From assembly GCF_013449685.1 (NCBI RefSeq), contig NZ_JACDSF010000033.1:183-64182 (forward strand): a stretch of 64,000 nucleotides of DNA, in the 5' to 3' direction. Within the stretch, counting starts at the first letter, position 1. The number at the start of each line of letters is the position of its first letter. Position numbers and translations under genes: made by a program. The notes beneath the pieces were generated by a model. That model had not been told where the DNA came from, searched no databases, and saw only the letters and a program-made list of their open reading frames with translations. Source of the DNA: Pectobacterium brasiliense. GTDB taxonomy: Bacteria > Pseudomonadota > Gammaproteobacteria > Enterobacterales > Enterobacteriaceae. Below are positions 40,662-49,196 of this stretch, in pieces.

Positions 40662-41918
40662 TTAAGGTCGTGCCGCCGTGCCATCCGGCAAGCGTGCATT
40701 CGTCCATGACGGCAATCCACCTTCAACAGGGAATTGCTTCGCTTTTTGCTCATCAATATCAATCCCTAATCCTGGCTTATCGTTCAGGTACGCGTATCCG
40801 CCTTCAATATCCGGGCAGCCGGGGAAAACGTCCCGTAGCGCTTCATTCATCGGCGTATATTCTTGAATACCCAGATTAGTAATGCTCATATCAATGTGCA
40901 TATTCGCGACTACACCGACGGGTGAGATATCCCCTGGCCCATGCCAGGCGGTTCTCACACCATGAAATTCGGCGAGTGTCGCCAGTTTTTTGGCTGGCGT
41001 AATCCCACCGATCATACTGATATGGCAGCGAATAAAATCAATCAGATGATTGGTTATCAGGTGCTTGTATTCGGCAACATGAACAAACAGTTCTCCCATG
41101 GCGATTGGGGTGGATGTTTGTTGGCGCATCACGCTAAGGAAATCAACATTCTCTGGAGCAACGGGGTCTTCAAGATAAAAGAGCTTGTAATCTTCCAAAG
41201 ACTTCGCCATTTGCAACGCGGTAACCGGCGATACTCGCTCATGAACATCATGAATAAATTCAACATCAAACCCAATCTTATTGCGCAGATGATCGAAAAA
41301 AGCCGGAATGCTTCTGGCATAAGCATCAGGATCGAAATAAATGCCGGGCGTCTTCGTTCTTGGTGAGCGCTTCGGCGTGATATTGGCTTTATCCAACTGA
41401 GTGGCAATCAGTTTGAGGTCTTCCGTCCCGGCTCCACCGTACATGCCCATCTGACAACGAACATACTGATACCCTTCTTCTATCGCCGCACGGATGTTAT
41501 CTTCCGCCGCAACCGCATCCGCACCATCGCAATGACGATAAAGCGGAATACCGTCACGGCATTTGCCGCCCAGCAATTCATAGACCGGCAGGTTAGCGAC
41601 TTTACCCTTGATATCCCACAGCGCCATATCGATAGCCGAGATCGCATTGTTCATCACCGGCCCATTGCGCCAATAGCCGCTCACGACGGAGGACTGCCAG
41701 ATATCTTCAATACGAGAAGGATCTTTCCCGATCAGGAAAGGCTTCATGTACTCATTAATGGCCGCTTCAACCGCGAAAATACGTTGGGTGAAGGTTGCAC
41801 ATCCCAAACCATAAAGCCCCGGCTCGTTGGTTTCTATCTTCACGACCACCAGATCAATGCCACCAGGCGCCGTCAGAATCGTTTTTACGTTTGTGATTTT
41901 CAGGTTACTCACTTTCAC
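40662..41918 (-). CDS. RspA/D-mannonate dehydratase-family enolase-superfamily protein
   Basis: Enolase-superfamily acid-sugar dehydratase-like protein of the RspA/ManD subgroup, 418 residues. The N-terminal capping domain (1-120) is followed by a TIM barrel. Mg ligands and catalytic His are recognisable: FIHDVHERVSP (Asp and His, about 215-225), FYLEDPVAPE (about 241-250) and AMGELFVHVAEY (about 266-277). TAWHGPGDISPVG (about 319-331) carries the barrel His. From what is known of this subgroup, high-activity mannonate dehydratases tend to have Ala where low-activity or other members have Pro; here it is Pro (HGPGD). It may thus have weak mannonate activity, dehydrate another aldonate, or do something else. 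Divergent from an SDR and MFS gene of the same cassette. Confidence 0.85.
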   Translation of the reverse strand: MKVSNLKITNVKTILTAPGGIDLVVVKIETNEPGLYGLGCATFTQRIFAVEAAINEYMKPFLIGKDPSRIEDIWQSSVVSGYWRNGPVMNNAISAIDMALWDIKGKVANLPVYELLGGKCRDGIPLYRHCDGADAVAAEDNIRAAIEEGYQYVRCQMGMYGGAGTEDLKLIATQLDKANITPKRSPRTKTPGIYFDPDAYARSIPAFFDHLRNKIGFDVEFIHDVHERVSPVTALQMAKSLEDYKLFYLEDPVAPENVDFLSVMRQQTSTPIAMGELFVHVAEYKHLITNHLIDFIRCHISMIGGITPAKKLATLAEFHGVRTAWHGPGDISPVGVVANMHIDMSITNLGIQEYTPMNEALRDVFPGCPDIEGGYAYLNDKPGLGIDIDEQKAKQFPVEGGLPSWTNARLPDGTAARP

Positions 41919-41980
41919 TCCTCAACTCAGCGAATTTACCGCATGTCATACCGTTGTGGATAACATTCCATACTTGTAAG

Positions 41981-41991
41981 TTGTCCTACAA
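41981..41991 (-). promoter_or_regulatory. GntR(FadR-type) operator candidate 1
   Basis: Minus strand TTGTAGGACAA fits the FadR-subfamily pattern TNGTNNNACNA at every fixed position. It lies 63 bases upstream of the rspA-like ATG. The wider GTCCTACAAATTA (41983-41995) matches 12 of 13 bases with site 2. Confidence 0.6.
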
Positions 41992-42042
41992 ATTAGGTGT
42001 GTTATATCACGGTTTTTTTTACAGAGTACCGTTGCGTTCTCC

Positions 42043-42064
42043 ATTATGTGATAGAGATCAAATT
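42043..42064 (+). promoter_or_regulatory. CRP-cAMP site
   Basis: Core TGTGA (42047-42051), six bases, TCAAA (42058-42062), against consensus TGTGA-N6-TCACA; the flanks are AT-rich. It lies between the two operator candidates, suited to activating one or both divergent promoters. Confidence 0.6.
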
Positions 42065-42213
42065 GTCACCCATTTAAAAAATAAACCATTAATATTTAAT
42101 ATCTTATTTTAATTTAAGCGATAACCATACAGAGATGTTTGTGATCCTTGTTGCAAATTTATGGGTAAGATATTGATTTTATCAAGGCGAAAATCCAACC
42201 TTAAATAAGACAG

Positions 42214-42224
42214 TCGTCATACAA
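42214..42224 (-). promoter_or_regulatory. GntR(FadR-type) operator candidate 2
   Basis: Minus strand TTGTATGACGA fits TNGTNNNACNA fully. It lies 22 bases before the SDR start codon, a repressing position. Confidence 0.6.
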
Positions 42225-42246
42225 ATTAAACGAGTGAGGAAACAAC

Positions 42247-43014
42247 ATGACCGCTTTATTTGATTTAACTGGGAAAACGGCGCTGGTAACGGGCTCTGCA
42301 CGTGGACTGGGCTTTGCCTACGCAGAGGGCCTTGCCGCTGCGGGCGCACGGGTCATCTTGAATGATATTCGCGACACGCTGCTGGTCGCATCAGTGGATA
42401 CGCTAACAAGCAAAGGCTACGATGCACACGGTGTCGCTTTCGACGTCACCAATGAACAGGCGATTGAGGAAGCTTTTAGCAAACTCGATGCAGAAGGGAT
42501 CAGTGTCGACATCCTGATCAATAACGCTGGAATTCAGTACCGCAAACCGATGGTCGAACTGGAGTTGGAAAACTGGCAGAAGGTAATCGACACCAACCTG
42601 ACCAGCGCATTCTTGGTCTCTCGCACTGCGGCGAAACGGATGATTGCACGCAACAGTGGCGGCAAAATCATTAATATCGGCTCACTCACCAGCCAGGCGG
42701 CCCGCCCGACCGTTGCCCCGTATACGGCGGCAAAAGGTGGCATCAAAATGCTAACCTGCTCGATGGCCGCAGAATGGGCGCAGTTTAATATCCAGACCAA
42801 CGCCATTGGGCCCGGCTACATTCTGACAGACATGAACACCGCACTTATCGAAGACAAGCAGTTCGATAGCTGGGTGAAAAGCAGTAATCCTTCTCAGCGT
42901 TGGGGTCGTCCTGAAGAGCTCATCGGCACCGCCGTCTTCTTATCATCCAAATCGTCAGATTATATCAACGGGCAAATTATTTACGTTGATGGCGGCTGGC
43001 TCGCAGTACTGTAA
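42247..43014 (+). CDS. Short-chain dehydrogenase, gluconate 5-dehydrogenase (IdnO)-like
   Basis: Cytosolic NAD(P)-dependent SDR, 255 residues, most like IdnO/5-keto-D-gluconate 5-reductases. The cofactor motif TGSARGLGFAYAEGL (about 15-29), NNAG (about 91-94), catalytic Ser (INIGSLTSQ, about 145) and YTAAKGG Tyr/Lys (about 158-164) are intact. The C-terminus shows WGRPEELIGTAVFLSSKSSDYI and the VDGGW end. In this cassette it probably interconverts an aldonate or ketoaldonate that enters through the MFS permease; the exact sugar acid is unknown. Its promoter region holds an operator candidate 22 bases upstream. The next gene follows after a hairpin. Confidence 0.85.
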   Translation: MTALFDLTGKTALVTGSARGLGFAYAEGLAAAGARVILNDIRDTLLVASVDTLTSKGYDAHGVAFDVTNEQAIEEAFSKLDAEGISVDILINNAGIQYRKPMVELELENWQKVIDTNLTSAFLVSRTAAKRMIARNSGGKIINIGSLTSQAARPTVAPYTAAKGGIKMLTCSMAAEWAQFNIQTNAIGPGYILTDMNTALIEDKQFDSWVKSSNPSQRWGRPEELIGTAVFLSSKSSDYINGQIIYVDGGWLAVL

Positions 43015-43022
43015 TTTATATC

Positions 43023-43051
43023 TACTGCCATTCGTTAAGTGAGTGGCAGTA
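43023..43051 (+). other. Intercistronic hairpin between SDR and MFS genes
   Basis: TACTGCCA (43023-43030) pairs perfectly with TGGCAGTA (43044-43051). No T-run follows, and the MFS start is only 19 bases away. This looks like an mRNA-stabilising or processing stem within the operon rather than a terminator. Confidence 0.5.
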
Positions 43052-43069
43052 ATTAAACGGGAAAACATC

Positions 43070-44356
43070 ATGAATCAAAACATACAAAAACAGTTAGCAC
43101 CGATTCGCTGGCGTAAGTTAATTCCACTGGCGTTTATTACCTATAGTCTTGCCTATCTCGATCGCGCTAATTATGGATTTGGCGCAGCTTCCGGTCTCGC
43201 TGAGGATCTCAATATCACACCAGGGATTTCTTCACTACTAGGCGCTTTGTTCTTCCTTGGGTATTTTTTCTTTCAGGTGCCCGGTGGTATTTACGCTGAA
43301 AAAAGAAGTGCCAAGACGCTTATTTTTTGGAGTTTAATTCTCTGGGGAATATTAGCAACGGCGACCGGCATGGTCCACGACGTTAAGGTGCTGGCAGTCA
43401 TTCGCTTCCTGCTTGGTGTGGCTGAAAGTGTTGTGATGCCTGCCATGCTTGTTTTTTTAAGTCATTGGTTTACTAAGAAAGAAAGGTCAAAAGCCAACAC
43501 CTTCCTTTTTCTTGGCAACCCCATCACCGTACTTTGGATGTCAGTGCTGTCAGGCTATCTCGTGGAGGCCTTTGGCTGGCGCGGTATGTTTATTATCGAA
43601 GGTGTCCCCGCCATAATCTGGGCGGCTATATGGTGGTTTGTTTTTGTTGACCGCCCCACGGATGCGAAATGGTTAACAGAACAAGAAAAAGAAGATATTG
43701 AAGCAGCACTGGCAGCAGAACAAACCAATATTAAAGAAATTAAAAATTACAGCGAAGCATTTCGTTCCAGCAAAGTCTTATCACTCTCCTTTATACATTT
43801 CTTCTGGAATATTGGGATGTATGGTTTCATTATGTGGCTACCCTCTATTTTGAAATCAGCATCTGGATTGAGCATCGTAGCAACAGGTTGGCTATCTGCA
43901 GCACCCTACTTATTAGCTGTGCCACTTATGCTGGGTGCGTCTTGGTATTCAGATAAATTTCTAAACCGTAAAATCATTGTTCTTCTGTTTTTAGGATTGG
44001 GCGCAATCTGCTTTATTGGGTCGTTTACCGTTGGAGCATCCAATTTCTGGCTCTCATATGTCTTGTTGATGGTTGCCGGTGGCGCGATGTATACCCCTTA
44101 CGGACCATTCTTTGCCGCAATACCGGAAATGATCCCGCGTAATGTGATGGCTGGTGCGATGGCATTTATCGTAAGTTTCGGCGCTCTAGGTTCGTTCGTC
44201 GGCTCATGGATTGTCGGTTATCTGAATGGCTTAACGGGTGGCCCAAGTGCTTCTTATGTCTTCATGGGGACCTCACTGGTTGTGGCAGTGCTACTCACCT
44301 CACTCACCTCATTTAGCACTAAAAAATCCACGGCAGCAAAAATACAAACTTGTTAA
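43070..44356 (+). CDS. MFS transporter, anion:cation symporter (ACS) family
   Basis: Inner-membrane secondary transporter of the ACS family (hexuronate, galactarate, tartrate and phthalate permeases), 428 residues with 12 predicted transmembrane segments. Family marks are AYLDRANYGFGAASGLAEDL (about 29-48, replacing the usual DR-x-N signature), GYFFFQVPGG (about 71-80), FLLGVAESVVMPAML (about 115-129) and WLPSILKS (about 260-267). The start at 43070 follows a weak GGGA ribosome binding site; an ATG nine codons upstream is less likely. The gene is visibly more AT-rich than the flanking housekeeping genes. Likely substrate: the sugar acid handled by the cassette. Confidence 0.87.
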   Translation: MNQNIQKQLAPIRWRKLIPLAFITYSLAYLDRANYGFGAASGLAEDLNITPGISSLLGALFFLGYFFFQVPGGIYAEKRSAKTLIFWSLILWGILATATGMVHDVKVLAVIRFLLGVAESVVMPAMLVFLSHWFTKKERSKANTFLFLGNPITVLWMSVLSGYLVEAFGWRGMFIIEGVPAIIWAAIWWFVFVDRPTDAKWLTEQEKEDIEAALAAEQTNIKEIKNYSEAFRSSKVLSLSFIHFFWNIGMYGFIMWLPSILKSASGLSIVATGWLSAAPYLLAVPLMLGASWYSDKFLNRKIIVLLFLGLGAICFIGSFTVGASNFWLSYVLLMVAGGAMYTPYGPFFAAIPEMIPRNVMAGAMAFIVSFGALGSFVGSWIVGYLNGLTGGPSASYVFMGTSLVVAVLLTSLTSFSTKKSTAAKIQTC

Positions 44357-44362
44357 GATCAG

Positions 44363-44388
44363 GCGCCCGCCTGGGCGCTTTGATTTTA
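44363..44388 (+). terminator. Terminator after the MFS gene
   Basis: GCGCCC (44363-44368), loop GCCT, GGGCGC (44373-44378), then TTTGATTTT. It separates the SDR-MFS operon from the regulator gene. Confidence 0.8.
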
Positions 44389-44399
44389 AAAGTGATATA

Positions 44400-44410
44400 T
44401 TGTATGACGT
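44400..44410 (+). promoter_or_regulatory. GntR(FadR-type) operator candidate 3
   Basis: TTGTATGACGT: the first ten bases are identical to site 2 in the divergent region. The last position deviates from TNGTNNNACNA. It lies 27 bases before the start of the regulator gene, suggesting autoregulation. Confidence 0.5.
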
Positions 44411-44436
44411 TTCTAAACTGACTACGGATACCTATA

Positions 44437-45195
44437 TTGAGCATAAAATCCATTCAAAAACAGAATGTTGTAAATGAAATTTATGATCAGATAAGCGGAA
44501 AATTGCTGGATGGTAGTTGGGCGCCAGGTAGCCGTTTACCCTCAGAAGCCGAGCTCGCCACCTCATTTAACGTCAGCCGAGTCAGCGTTCGCAGCGCGGT
44601 GCAACGTTTTCGTGATCTGGGAATTGTTGTGACCCGGCAGGGCAGCGGCAGCTATGTGAGCGAAAACTTCACGTCTCAGATGTTGAGTAACGATCCCCGC
44701 CCGATCATGCATCTTAGCCGCGAAGAGTTTCACGATATGATGATTTTCCGTCAGACAGTGGAGTTCAAATGCGTGGAGCTCGCAGTTACACACGCCACCG
44801 CTGACGACATCCGCCAGCTAGAAGACGCACTGAACAGTATGCTGATCAACAGAGGCGACTACAAAAAGTATTCGGAAGCGGACTACGAGTTCCATCTGGC
44901 GATTGTCAGGGCATCGCACAACAGCGTTTTTTACAACGTGATGAGCTCGATTAAAGACATCTATTACTACTACCTTGAAGAGCTTAACCGTGCGCTCGGT
45001 ATCACCCTCGAGAGTGTGGAGGCTCATATCAAGGTCTACATGTCGATCAAAAATCGTGATGCCAGTACGGCGGTAGAAGTGCTCAATGAAGCAATGTCAG
45101 GAAATATTATTGCCATCGAAAAAATCAAATCAACAGATACAGCAGCTATAAAAGATCCGCCAGTTGCAGACTCAACTGGCGAAATGAATCAGTAG
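44437..45195 (+). CDS. GntR-family regulator, FadR (FCD) subfamily
   Basis: Cytosolic repressor, 252 residues. The wHTH occupies about 10-75 (LLDGSWAPGSRLPSEAELAT, then FNVSRVSVRSAVQRFRDLGI as the recognition region). The all-helical FCD effector domain follows (FRQTVEFKCVELAV; DYEFHLAIVRASHNSVFYNV; SVEAHIKVYMSIKNRDASTA). The Asp and His residues expected to bind a metal and an acidic effector are visible (FHLAIVRA and EAHIKVY). Only a TTG start at 44437 is available ahead of the conserved domain. The Pro/Asp/Ser tail (residues 232-252) is unusual. It presumably controls the neighbouring dehydratase, dehydrogenase and permease genes, responding to a sugar acid. Confidence 0.87.
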   Translation: MSIKSIQKQNVVNEIYDQISGKLLDGSWAPGSRLPSEAELATSFNVSRVSVRSAVQRFRDLGIVVTRQGSGSYVSENFTSQMLSNDPRPIMHLSREEFHDMMIFRQTVEFKCVELAVTHATADDIRQLEDALNSMLINRGDYKKYSEADYEFHLAIVRASHNSVFYNVMSSIKDIYYYYLEELNRALGITLESVEAHIKVYMSIKNRDASTAVEVLNEAMSGNIIAIEKIKSTDTAAIKDPPVADSTGEMNQ

Positions 45196-45216
45196 GCAGT
45201 ACCTAACGGATAAAAG

Positions 45217-45966
45217 GGTTCTGTTGCATTAAGCGTTAGCTCAGGTAATATGCTGTTTTTTCACAATGTTGCCTGACCATGTCTCTGATCAAAAGATCCT
45301 TTAAACGCCTGCATTACCCCGTCGATGTCATTGCTCAGTGTGTTCGCTTGTATCTGGCTTATGCCCTGATCCCCGCGATCTGGAAGAGATGATGGCTGAG
45401 CGCGGCATCCTCGCTGACCATTCCACACCTCATCGTTGGGTTATCCGCTTGGTGCCACAACTGGACCAGGCCTTTCACCGTCATAAACGTCCCGTGGGAC
45501 GCCGCTGGCGAATGGATGAGACATACATTAAAGTTAAAGGGCAATGGAGATACCTGCACTGGGCAGTGGGCCAGACGATTGATTTTCTGCTGACGGCGAA
45601 ACGGGATACTGCAGTTGCACTGAGCTTTTTCAAAAAAGCCATACATCACCATGGCGAACCGGAAGTCGTCACCCTTCATAAAAGTGGCGCTAATATACAG
45701 CGGCTCTGACCACACTCAATAGCGATAAAGCGGATGAAGAGACCATTACGGTCAAGCAGTGTAAATGCCTGAATAACTTTGTTGAGCAGAAGCACCGAAA
45801 CATCAAACGTCGAACACGCTCGATGCTGGGATTCAAATCGTTTCGATGGGCACAGACAATTCTGGCTGGCATCGGGCTGCTCCACATGATAGGTAAAAGG
45901 CAATATCAACATCCGGAAGGTGATGGAATGTCACCTACAGAACAGTTTTATTTACTGGTGGCCTGA
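45217..45966 (+). mobile_element. Decayed IS6-family (IS26-like) insertion sequence
   Basis: A left end GGTTCTGTTGCA at 45217 resembles IS6-family inverted repeats. The transposase relic follows (45279-45966). No matching right repeat (TGCAACAGAACC) is found before the rpsI terminator, so the right end is lost. It marks the right border of the accessory block between the GntR regulator and rpsI. Confidence 0.8.
45279..45966 (+). pseudogene. IS6-family DDE transposase, multiply disrupted
   Basis: Starts SLIKRSFKRLHYPVDVIAQC at 45279, then a shift near 45370-45385 replaces the expected YALSYRDLEEMM. It continues LEEMMAERGILADHSTPHRW and RRWRMDETYIKVKGQWRYLH with the first catalytic Asp. The expected DTDGQTIDF is shortened to VGQTIDF, a 9-base deletion. 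A 2-base insertion near 45695 ends the frame at SGANIQRL; the remainder (LNNFVEQKHRNIKRRTRSML, then GDGMSPTEQFYLLVA and stop) continues in another frame. At least two frameshifts and one deletion show that the element is dead. Confidence 0.88.
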
Positions 45967-46023
45967 ACAATCGACAACGCCAATTTTTGCTGGCTTGCCC
46001 CCGCTAATGCGACAAAGCCAAAT

Positions 46024-46054
46024 AAAAAACCCGGTGACCAGCACCGGGTTTTTT
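46024..46054 (-). terminator. Terminator of rplM-rpsI
   Basis: Perfect 13-base stem AAAAAACCCGGTG (46024-46036) / CACCGGGTTTTTT (46042-46054). It is symmetrical and could terminate both strands. It lies about 30 bases after the rpsI stop and may have become the operon end after the block inserted, or is native. Confidence 0.9.
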
Positions 46055-46084
46055 GCATTGATTTCGCTGCAAAGCAGCCAGAAA

Positions 46085-46480
<396 letters not shown>

Positions 46481-46492
46481 CTATAATCCCGA

Positions 46493-46939
<447 letters not shown>

Positions 46940-47044
46940 TTAGTTACACGTTGGTGAACACCCAAACGCTCGAAAACAGTTGAGGCTCACACGACCATCA
47001 AGTCCAGCAAACCTACCCCTTCGAATAGCCATTGCCGGCACTAT

Positions 47045-47067
47045 AAAGTTTTTGGGAAAAAAACTTT
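47045..47067 (-). promoter_or_regulatory. Inverted repeat in the rplM leader
   Basis: AAAGTTTTT (47045-47053) pairs with AAAAACTTT (47059-47067) around a 5-base loop. On the minus strand it lies about 20 bases after the probable -10 and about 125 bases before the rplM ATG, so it would be near the mRNA 5' end. It may be a leader element for L13 autocontrol; this is inference. Confidence 0.4.
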
Positions 47068-47088
47068 GTTGTAACGTGGGGTCGCAAG

Positions 47089-47094
47089 ATTATA
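47089..47094 (-). promoter_or_regulatory. Probable -10 of the rplM-rpsI promoter
   Basis: Perfect TATAAT on the minus strand, in the context CTCTATAATCTTGCGACCC, which resembles other ribosomal operon promoters. No good -35 hexamer is evident at 16-18 bases. Confidence 0.5.
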
Positions 47095-47158
47095 GAGAAG
47101 TCATTCTCAAAGATCGACCTTTTTTCACACGCAAATGACTAAAAAACCGCAGCCTGCG

Positions 47159-48316
47159 TTACGCCAAATGCGGCTGCCGTAAGTACTCTTCGCTTTGCAT
47201 TTCCTGCAAACGGGATAAACAGCGCTGGTATTCAAATTTCAGGTGATCTCCCTGATAGATCTCAAACATCGACGCCTGCGCAGAAATAATCAATTTGATA
47301 CGGCGATCGTAGCACTCGTCCACCAGTGCCAGAAAACGGCGAGCGGTGTTCTCTTCCTTCGTTTCCATCACCGTCACATTGTGCAACAGCATCGTGTGAT
47401 AGAGGCGCGACAGTGCGATGTAATCATTCTGGCTACGCGCTTCGGTGCACAGCGTGTGGAAATCAACCGCCAGCACGCCGTCACTCGCGCCAAGTGTCGA
47501 TAACGGACGATGATTGATCTCCAGCACTGGCCCCGGCGTCTGCCACGGTTTCCCGGTCAGACGGGTAAACATCTGCTGCATCACAGCATCCGTCTCTTCA
47601 TTCAGCGGCGAGAGATAAAGGTGTGCCTGCGTCAGCGTACGCAGACGATAATCGATACCCGCATCAACATTACGCACTTCGCAATACTGCTTAATCAGCT
47701 CAATCGCAGGCAGAAAACGCGCGCGTTGCAGTCCATTACGGTAGAGGTCGTCTGGCGGAATATTCGACGTCGCCACCAGCGCAATACCACGAGCAAACAG
47801 CGCTCGCAACAGCTCAGCCAGCAGCATCGCATCGGTAATGTCAGAGACGAAAAATTCATCGAAACACAGCACATCCGTTTCGGCTTTAAAACCGTCGGCC
47901 ACTTTCTCCAGCGGATTTTCCTGTCCCTGAAACTGGTTCAGTTCTTCATGCACACGCAGCATAAAACGATGAAAATGCAGGCGCATCTTGCGTTCGGCAG
48001 GCAAGCTGTGGAAAAACATATCCATCAGCCAGGTTTTACCGCGCCCGACGCCGCCCCACATGTACAGCCCTTGAACCGGCGCGGATTCCCGTTTATTACG
48101 CCGCCCCAGCCAGCTACGCCATTTCCCCACGCGCTCGGATGCGCCCGCATCGCCATCAGCAGCGCGTTCACATAACGCCTGATGTATCGCCTCCAGTCGC
48201 ACAACGGTTTGCCGCTGCACCTCGTCCGGCTGATATTCACCAGCGGAAAGCGCCTGCTGATAAAGCGCCAAGGGTGTTGTTTGCTGTTGTGTTGTCTGTG
48301 GAATAACCATAGCCAT
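47159..48316 (-). CDS. zapE: Cell division ATPase ZapE
   Basis: AFG1-like P-loop ATPase (formerly YhcM) that associates with the Z-ring and modulates FtsZ during constriction, and is needed under low oxygen or heat. 385 residues (E. coli 375). Walker A is GGVGRGKTWLMD (about 88-99), Walker B CFDEFFVSDITDAMLL (about 151-166), and sensor 1 LVATSNIPPDDLYRNGLQRA (about 183-202). Gene order zapE-rplM-rpsI with zapG divergent is as in E. coli. Confidence 0.95.
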   Translation of the reverse strand: MAMVIPQTTQQQTTPLALYQQALSAGEYQPDEVQRQTVVRLEAIHQALCERAADGDAGASERVGKWRSWLGRRNKRESAPVQGLYMWGGVGRGKTWLMDMFFHSLPAERKMRLHFHRFMLRVHEELNQFQGQENPLEKVADGFKAETDVLCFDEFFVSDITDAMLLAELLRALFARGIALVATSNIPPDDLYRNGLQRARFLPAIELIKQYCEVRNVDAGIDYRLRTLTQAHLYLSPLNEETDAVMQQMFTRLTGKPWQTPGPVLEINHRPLSTLGASDGVLAVDFHTLCTEARSQNDYIALSRLYHTMLLHNVTVMETKEENTARRFLALVDECYDRRIKLIISAQASMFEIYQGDHLKFEYQRCLSRLQEMQSEEYLRQPHLA

Positions 48317-48531
48317 CGCAATCCCTGAGAAAAAAGTTAGTCGTGTTTTGCTGTGTGTTGTCGTCGATTTAAGCCGTAATCGTCGCAGTTAACAACCTTG
48401 ATGTCTGCGGTAGGTCAACATTCCTTTCTGTCATCGAGTATCAGGATTCCACTCAGGCAAGGTTAACGGTTATAGTGACTATTATTAAGTGAAAAACCCT
48501 ACGGGACAACGACGTCAAAATAGGAGCTATT

Positions 48532-48936
48532 ATGACTTGGGAGTATGCGCTGATAGGTTTAGTTGTAGGTATTATTATTGGTGCTGTAGCCATGCGCTTT
48601 GGTAACCGTAAGCTGCGGCAACAGCAGGTATTGCAGAATGAGCTGGAGAAAAGCAAAACCGAACTGGAAGATTATCGTCAGGAATTGGTGGGTCACTTCG
48701 CCCGCAGTGCGGAGCTGTTGGATAACATGGCGGATGATTATCGTCAGCTTTATCAACACATGGCGAAAAGCTCCAATAACCTGTTACCTCATGTTCCCGG
48801 TCAGGATAATCCGTTTAAATATCGTCTGACCGAATCAGAAGCGGATAACGATCAGGCGCCGGTGAACATGCCGCCGCGCGATTATTCCGACGGTGCATCA
48901 GGCCTGCTGCGGGGCGAACGCACGATTCGCAAGTAA
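48532..48936 (+). CDS. zapG: Z-ring-associated inner-membrane protein ZapG (YhcB)
   Basis: Inner-membrane DUF1043 protein that links cell division, envelope growth and LPS/peptidoglycan balance. 134 residues (E. coli 132). One N-terminal transmembrane helix (ALIGLVVGIIIGAVAMRFG, about 5-23) is followed by a cytoplasmic coiled coil (about 28-80) and a disordered acidic tail ending in LLRGERTIRK. An AGGAG ribosome binding site precedes the ATG. Confidence 0.95.
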   Translation: MTWEYALIGLVVGIIIGAVAMRFGNRKLRQQQVLQNELEKSKTELEDYRQELVGHFARSAELLDNMADDYRQLYQHMAKSSNNLLPHVPGQDNPFKYRLTESEADNDQAPVNMPPRDYSDGASGLLRGERTIRK

Positions 48937-49196
48937 TTCATTCAATTACCTTAAGCGTGGGGCTTTCTGTCTCACGCTTTCCCCTCTCTTGTTCTACGCT
49001 TAAAACGCTTGTACGTTTAAGATGCGTACCGCAGGCTGCCATCGTCCGATCACGCATTAAAAACGCGATAGTTACAATATGCTGACGAAACAGCAGTGAA
49101 CTTTACACATTGATCGCCAGTCTGACTCTTCACCGTGTCTTTAAGTTTATATATCATCGTTTTATTCATCCGCAGGCCGTGAGAGAGTTAATAACA

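Larger units (their letters stand above)
41919..42246. promoter_or_regulatory. Divergent control region of the sugar-acid cassette
   Basis: A 328-base AT-rich interval between the rspA-like gene (leftward) and the SDR gene (rightward). It contains two sites of the FadR-subfamily GntR type (41981-41991 and 42214-42224) and one good CRP site (42043-42064), listed separately. This arrangement allows joint substrate induction and catabolite control of both arms. Confidence 0.6.

Noticed and set aside
41999-42014. A second CRP-like sequence (GGTGTGTTATATCACG)
   Set aside because: The left half deviates from TGTGA at several positions; the site at 42043-42064 is far better.
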